From Treponema sp. (GTDB lineage Bacteria; Spirochaetota; Spirochaetia; Treponematales; Treponemataceae): 7,698 nucleotides of DNA. Positions 5,863 through 7,698 of the stretch are shown here, piece by piece. The translations under genes and the position numbers were made by a program. The DNA lies in the NCBI GenBank assembly GCA_024691265.1, contig JAILNT010000152.1, forward strand, positions 1 through 7,698, given 5' to 3'. Each line of letters opens with the position of its first letter. Within the stretch, counting starts at the first letter, position 1. The notes beneath the pieces were generated by a model that saw nothing but the letters and a program-made list of their open reading frames with translations, was not told the origin of the DNA and made no database searches.

Positions 5863-7134
5863 ATGATTAAAACAGTAAAAGACGTAGCTCTTACAGGCAA
5901 ACGCATTATTATGCGTGTTGATTTTAACGTTCCAATGAAGGACGGAGTTGTTCAAGATGATACTCGTATCATGGCAGCTCTTCCTACAATAAAGTATATT
6001 TTGGAACAGAAACCAAGAAGTTTGGTTTTGATGAGCCACCTCGGAGATCCAAAAAAAGATGTAAAGAAAGCTCAGGAAAAGGCTGAGAAAGCTGGAAAAA
6101 CATGGACTGAAGCTGATTCTGAAAAGTTCATTAACGGAAAGAATCGCATGGCTCCAGTTGTAAAGTATTTCGCAGAAAAGCTTGGTACACCAGTTACATT
6201 CCTTCCAGATGCATTAGGTCAGAAAGCTGCTATTGATGCTCTCCCAGAAGGTTCTGTTGCAATGCTCGAGAATGTTCGCTTCCATAAAGAAGAAACATCA
6301 AAAGATTCAGAAGAACGTGGTAAGATGGCTGCAGAACTTGCTACATACGGAGATATCTTTGTAAATGATGCATTCGGTACAGCTCATCGTGACCAGGCTT
6401 CTACAGCTACAATTGCAAAGTATATGAAGGAACAGCCAGTAGGTGGATTCTTGATGGAGAAAGAAGTTAAGTATATCCAGCCAATGGTTGAAAATCCTCC
6501 AAAGCCACAGGTTGCTATTATCGGTGGTGCAAAGGTTTCTTCTAAGATTGCAGTTCTTGAATCTCTTTTGAAGAATGCTTCTGCCCTTGTTATTGGCGGT
6601 GGTATGGCATATACATTCCTTAAGGCACAGGGACACAAAGTTGGTATTTCTTTGGTTGAAGATGATTTTATTGATACAGCAAAGAAGTTACTTTCTGATG
6701 CAGAGGCAAAGGGTGTAAAGATTGTTCTTCCTGTTGACCATGTTGCAGCAGACAAGTTTGATGCAAATGCAGCTCCTGTAGCTGTTGATGGAGTTGATAT
6801 TCCTGATAATTTAATGGCTATGGACGTTGGTCCAAAGACAATCGAACTTTATAAAGAAGTTCTTTCAACAGCAAAATCTGTTGTATGGAACGGACCTGTA
6901 GGTGTATTTGAATTCGATGCATTTGCAAAGGGAACAGCTACTGTTGCACAGCTTGTTGCTGATGCTACAGGAAGAGGAGCTATGACTGTAGTTGGCGGAG
7001 GAGACTCTGTTGCTGCTGTTAACAAGTTCCATCTTGCAGAAAAGATGAGCCACGTATCAACTGGTGGTGGAGCATCATTGGAATTCTTGGAAGGAAAAAC
7101 TCTTCCAGGTATTGCAATTCTTGCAACAAAGTAA
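5863..7134 (+). CDS. pgk: Phosphoglycerate kinase
   Basis: This cytoplasmic glycolytic enzyme moves phosphate between 1,3-bisphosphoglycerate and ADP to give ATP and 3-phosphoglycerate. The 423 residues are about 25-30 more than most bacterial PGKs. Substrate-site motifs are RVDFNVP (18-24), R35, H59, LENVRF (135-140) and DAFGTAHR (169-176). Nucleotide-site motifs are GGAKVSSKI (221-229, with K224 and K228), the glycine-rich GGGMAYTFL (245-253), WNGPVGVFE (342-350), GGGDSVAAV (378-386) and STGGGASLE (399-407). Two oddities sit together: the usual HLGRP reads HLGDP, with D62 in place of an Arg that normally contacts 3-phosphoglycerate, and a Lys/Glu-rich segment (about 64-95) is longer than usual. 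A strong Shine-Dalgarno, GGAGG at 5850-5854, lies eight bases before the ATG. Phe TTC and Lys AAG codons look more frequent than in the neighbouring genes, fitting high expression. Confidence 0.98.
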   Translation: MIKTVKDVALTGKRIIMRVDFNVPMKDGVVQDDTRIMAALPTIKYILEQKPRSLVLMSHLGDPKKDVKKAQEKAEKAGKTWTEADSEKFINGKNRMAPVVKYFAEKLGTPVTFLPDALGQKAAIDALPEGSVAMLENVRFHKEETSKDSEERGKMAAELATYGDIFVNDAFGTAHRDQASTATIAKYMKEQPVGGFLMEKEVKYIQPMVENPPKPQVAIIGGAKVSSKIAVLESLLKNASALVIGGGMAYTFLKAQGHKVGISLVEDDFIDTAKKLLSDAEAKGVKIVLPVDHVAADKFDANAAPVAVDGVDIPDNLMAMDVGPKTIELYKEVLSTAKSVVWNGPVGVFEFDAFAKGTATVAQLVADATGRGAMTVVGGGDSVAAVNKFHLAEKMSHVSTGGGASLEFLEGKTLPGIAILATK

Positions 7135-7164
7135 ATCGAATTAATTTAGCAATATAAATATCTT

Positions 7165-7176
7165 AATATCGATATT
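7165..7176. repeat. 12-bp perfect palindrome after pgk
   Basis: AATATCGATATT is a perfect palindrome without a loop, between the pgk stop and its terminator. Such a site could bind a dimeric protein, but the sequence is AT-rich and chance is likely. Confidence 0.35.
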
Positions 7177-7180
7177 CTAT

Positions 7181-7227
7181 AAAGAAGCTTCTTTGAAAAA
7201 TAATTTCAGGAAGCTTCTTTTTATTTA
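7181..7227 (+). terminator. Intrinsic terminator of pgk
   Basis: AAAGAAGCTTC (7181-7191) pairs perfectly over 11 bp with GAAGCTTCTTT (7210-7220). A further inner stem, TGAAA (7194-7198) with TTTCA (7204-7208), closes a 5-nt loop. The right arm runs into TTATTTA, completing a U-rich tail. It lies about 46 bp after the pgk stop and separates pgk from the receptor gene. Confidence 0.85.
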
Positions 7228-7236
7228 TAGCTAAAA

Positions 7237-7264
7237 CTGAAGAATACAAAAATCGGAATATAAT
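7237..7264 (+). promoter_or_regulatory. Probable promoter of the receptor gene
   Basis: A perfect TATAAT (7259-7264) is preceded at 16 bp by CTGAAG (7237-7242), a weak -35 with three matches. Transcription would start near 7271, about 35 nt before the ATG. A motility-sigma (sigma-28) alternative was considered and is weaker. Confidence 0.5.
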
Positions 7265-7305
7265 AGTATATATAAATATCACATCTGGTTTTGAGGTTTT
7301 AGTTT

Positions 7306-7698
7306 ATGAAAAAAAGAAAGTCCTTGACCAAAATTATAGGAATAATTGTTGCTTTTTTGATATTAGCTTATTCTGCTATTATATTTGCAGTTGTCAATTT
7401 GCAATTAAACAAAGGACTCATTTCTTATTTTCAAAATGATGTAAAATCTCAATCATCATTGATAATTGATGAATTTGATTCTATTTTATTAAGACTTTTA
7501 GATACTTCAAATTATTTGAAAAATGAATTTGAAAGATTTGTTGTAAATAATGCTTTTAATGAAAGTACTGCAGCGGATGTTTGTGATTCAGCCCTCATGA
7601 ATCTTGATGTAGATTCAATGTATGTAGTCGATTCTGATGGAAATGAGTTATATAGTCATGGAAACGGGATTAATGAAGATTATGTCAGCTTATCCTTT
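7306..7698 (+). CDS. N-terminal part of a membrane sensor, probably a methyl-accepting chemotaxis protein (cut by window edge)
   Basis: The reading frame is open from ATG 7306 to the end of the window, 131 codons. GAGG at 7293-7296 is nine bases before the ATG. The product begins MKKRKS, then has one transmembrane helix (about 10-32), followed by an extracytoplasmic region starting with a long amphipathic helix (LISYFQNDVKSQSSLIIDEF onwards). Near the end, VDSMYVVDSDGNELYSHG (about 102-119) is the strand-turn-strand typical of Cache/PAS-like periplasmic sensor domains, with the DSDGNE turn between the strands. This layout is the usual front half of spirochaete chemoreceptors, but a sensor kinase or diguanylate cyclase would look the same here. 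The HAMP and signalling domains, which would decide it, lie outside the window. Confidence 0.75.
   Translation, partial: MKKRKSLTKIIGIIVAFLILAYSAIIFAVVNLQLNKGLISYFQNDVKSQSSLIIDEFDSILLRLLDTSNYLKNEFERFVVNNAFNESTAADVCDSALMNLDVDSMYVVDSDGNELYSHGNGINEDYVSLSF

Noticed and set aside
5344..6039. Long minus-strand open frame across the lipoprotein end and pgk start
   Set aside because: It is antisense to two well-supported genes, has Ser/Cys-rich low-information composition and no ribosome site or domain.
6307..6755. Overlapping minus-strand open frames inside pgk
   Set aside because: They are antisense to conserved PGK codons; their open state follows from the codon bias of pgk.
7232..7260. Sigma-28 (motility) promoter for the receptor gene
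   Set aside because: TAAA is present at 7232 but the downstream element TCGGAATA fits GCCGATAA only with a gap and the spacing is off; the sigma-70 -10 TATAAT is a better match.

Overview
This AT-rich, densely coded window looks like chromosomal DNA of a host-associated or rumen-type Treponema (spirochaete). The reasons are the low GC content, a long phosphoglycerate kinase with a lysine-rich insertion after the HLG motif, a lipoprotein with a relaxed spirochaete-style lipobox, and the start of a Cache-type chemoreceptor-like gene. The genus is an inference from general character and was not searched. I see no mobile element, tRNA, rRNA, CRISPR array or other sign of recent gene transfer.

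Layout. Bases 1-111 hold a hairpin terminator that can serve both strands. Bases 112-1355 carry two minus-strand genes, a PfkB-family sugar/nucleoside kinase and upstream of it a 77-residue protein of unknown function. A divergent intergenic region (1356-1493) leads into a plus-strand fluoride channel gene, fluC/crcB. From 1968 to 5770 lies a translationally coupled pair with an ATGA overlap. The first gene encodes a large protein with an N-terminal membrane anchor and a C-terminal beta-propeller. The second encodes a lipoprotein with TPR-like helices followed by C-terminal repeats that read as degenerate S-layer-homology (SLH) units. A perfect 11-bp inverted repeat covers the stop codon of this pair, and a strong Shine-Dalgarno then introduces pgk (5863-7134), which ends at a good intrinsic terminator. 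The last gene, cut by the window edge at 7698, begins a membrane protein with an extracytoplasmic sensor domain, probably a methyl-accepting chemotaxis protein.

How the genes relate. pgk, fluC, pfkB and the receptor are independent units with their own promoters or terminators. The only obvious functional pair is the propeller protein and the lipoprotein. Overlapping stop and start, an inner-membrane anchor on one and a lipid anchor plus possible peptidoglycan-binding repeats on the other suggest a cell-envelope assembly or tethering module. This pair is the least described part of the window. Two promoters have the same TTGACA-N17-TATTAT architecture; one of them places the predicted transcript start at the kinase ATG, implying a leaderless mRNA.
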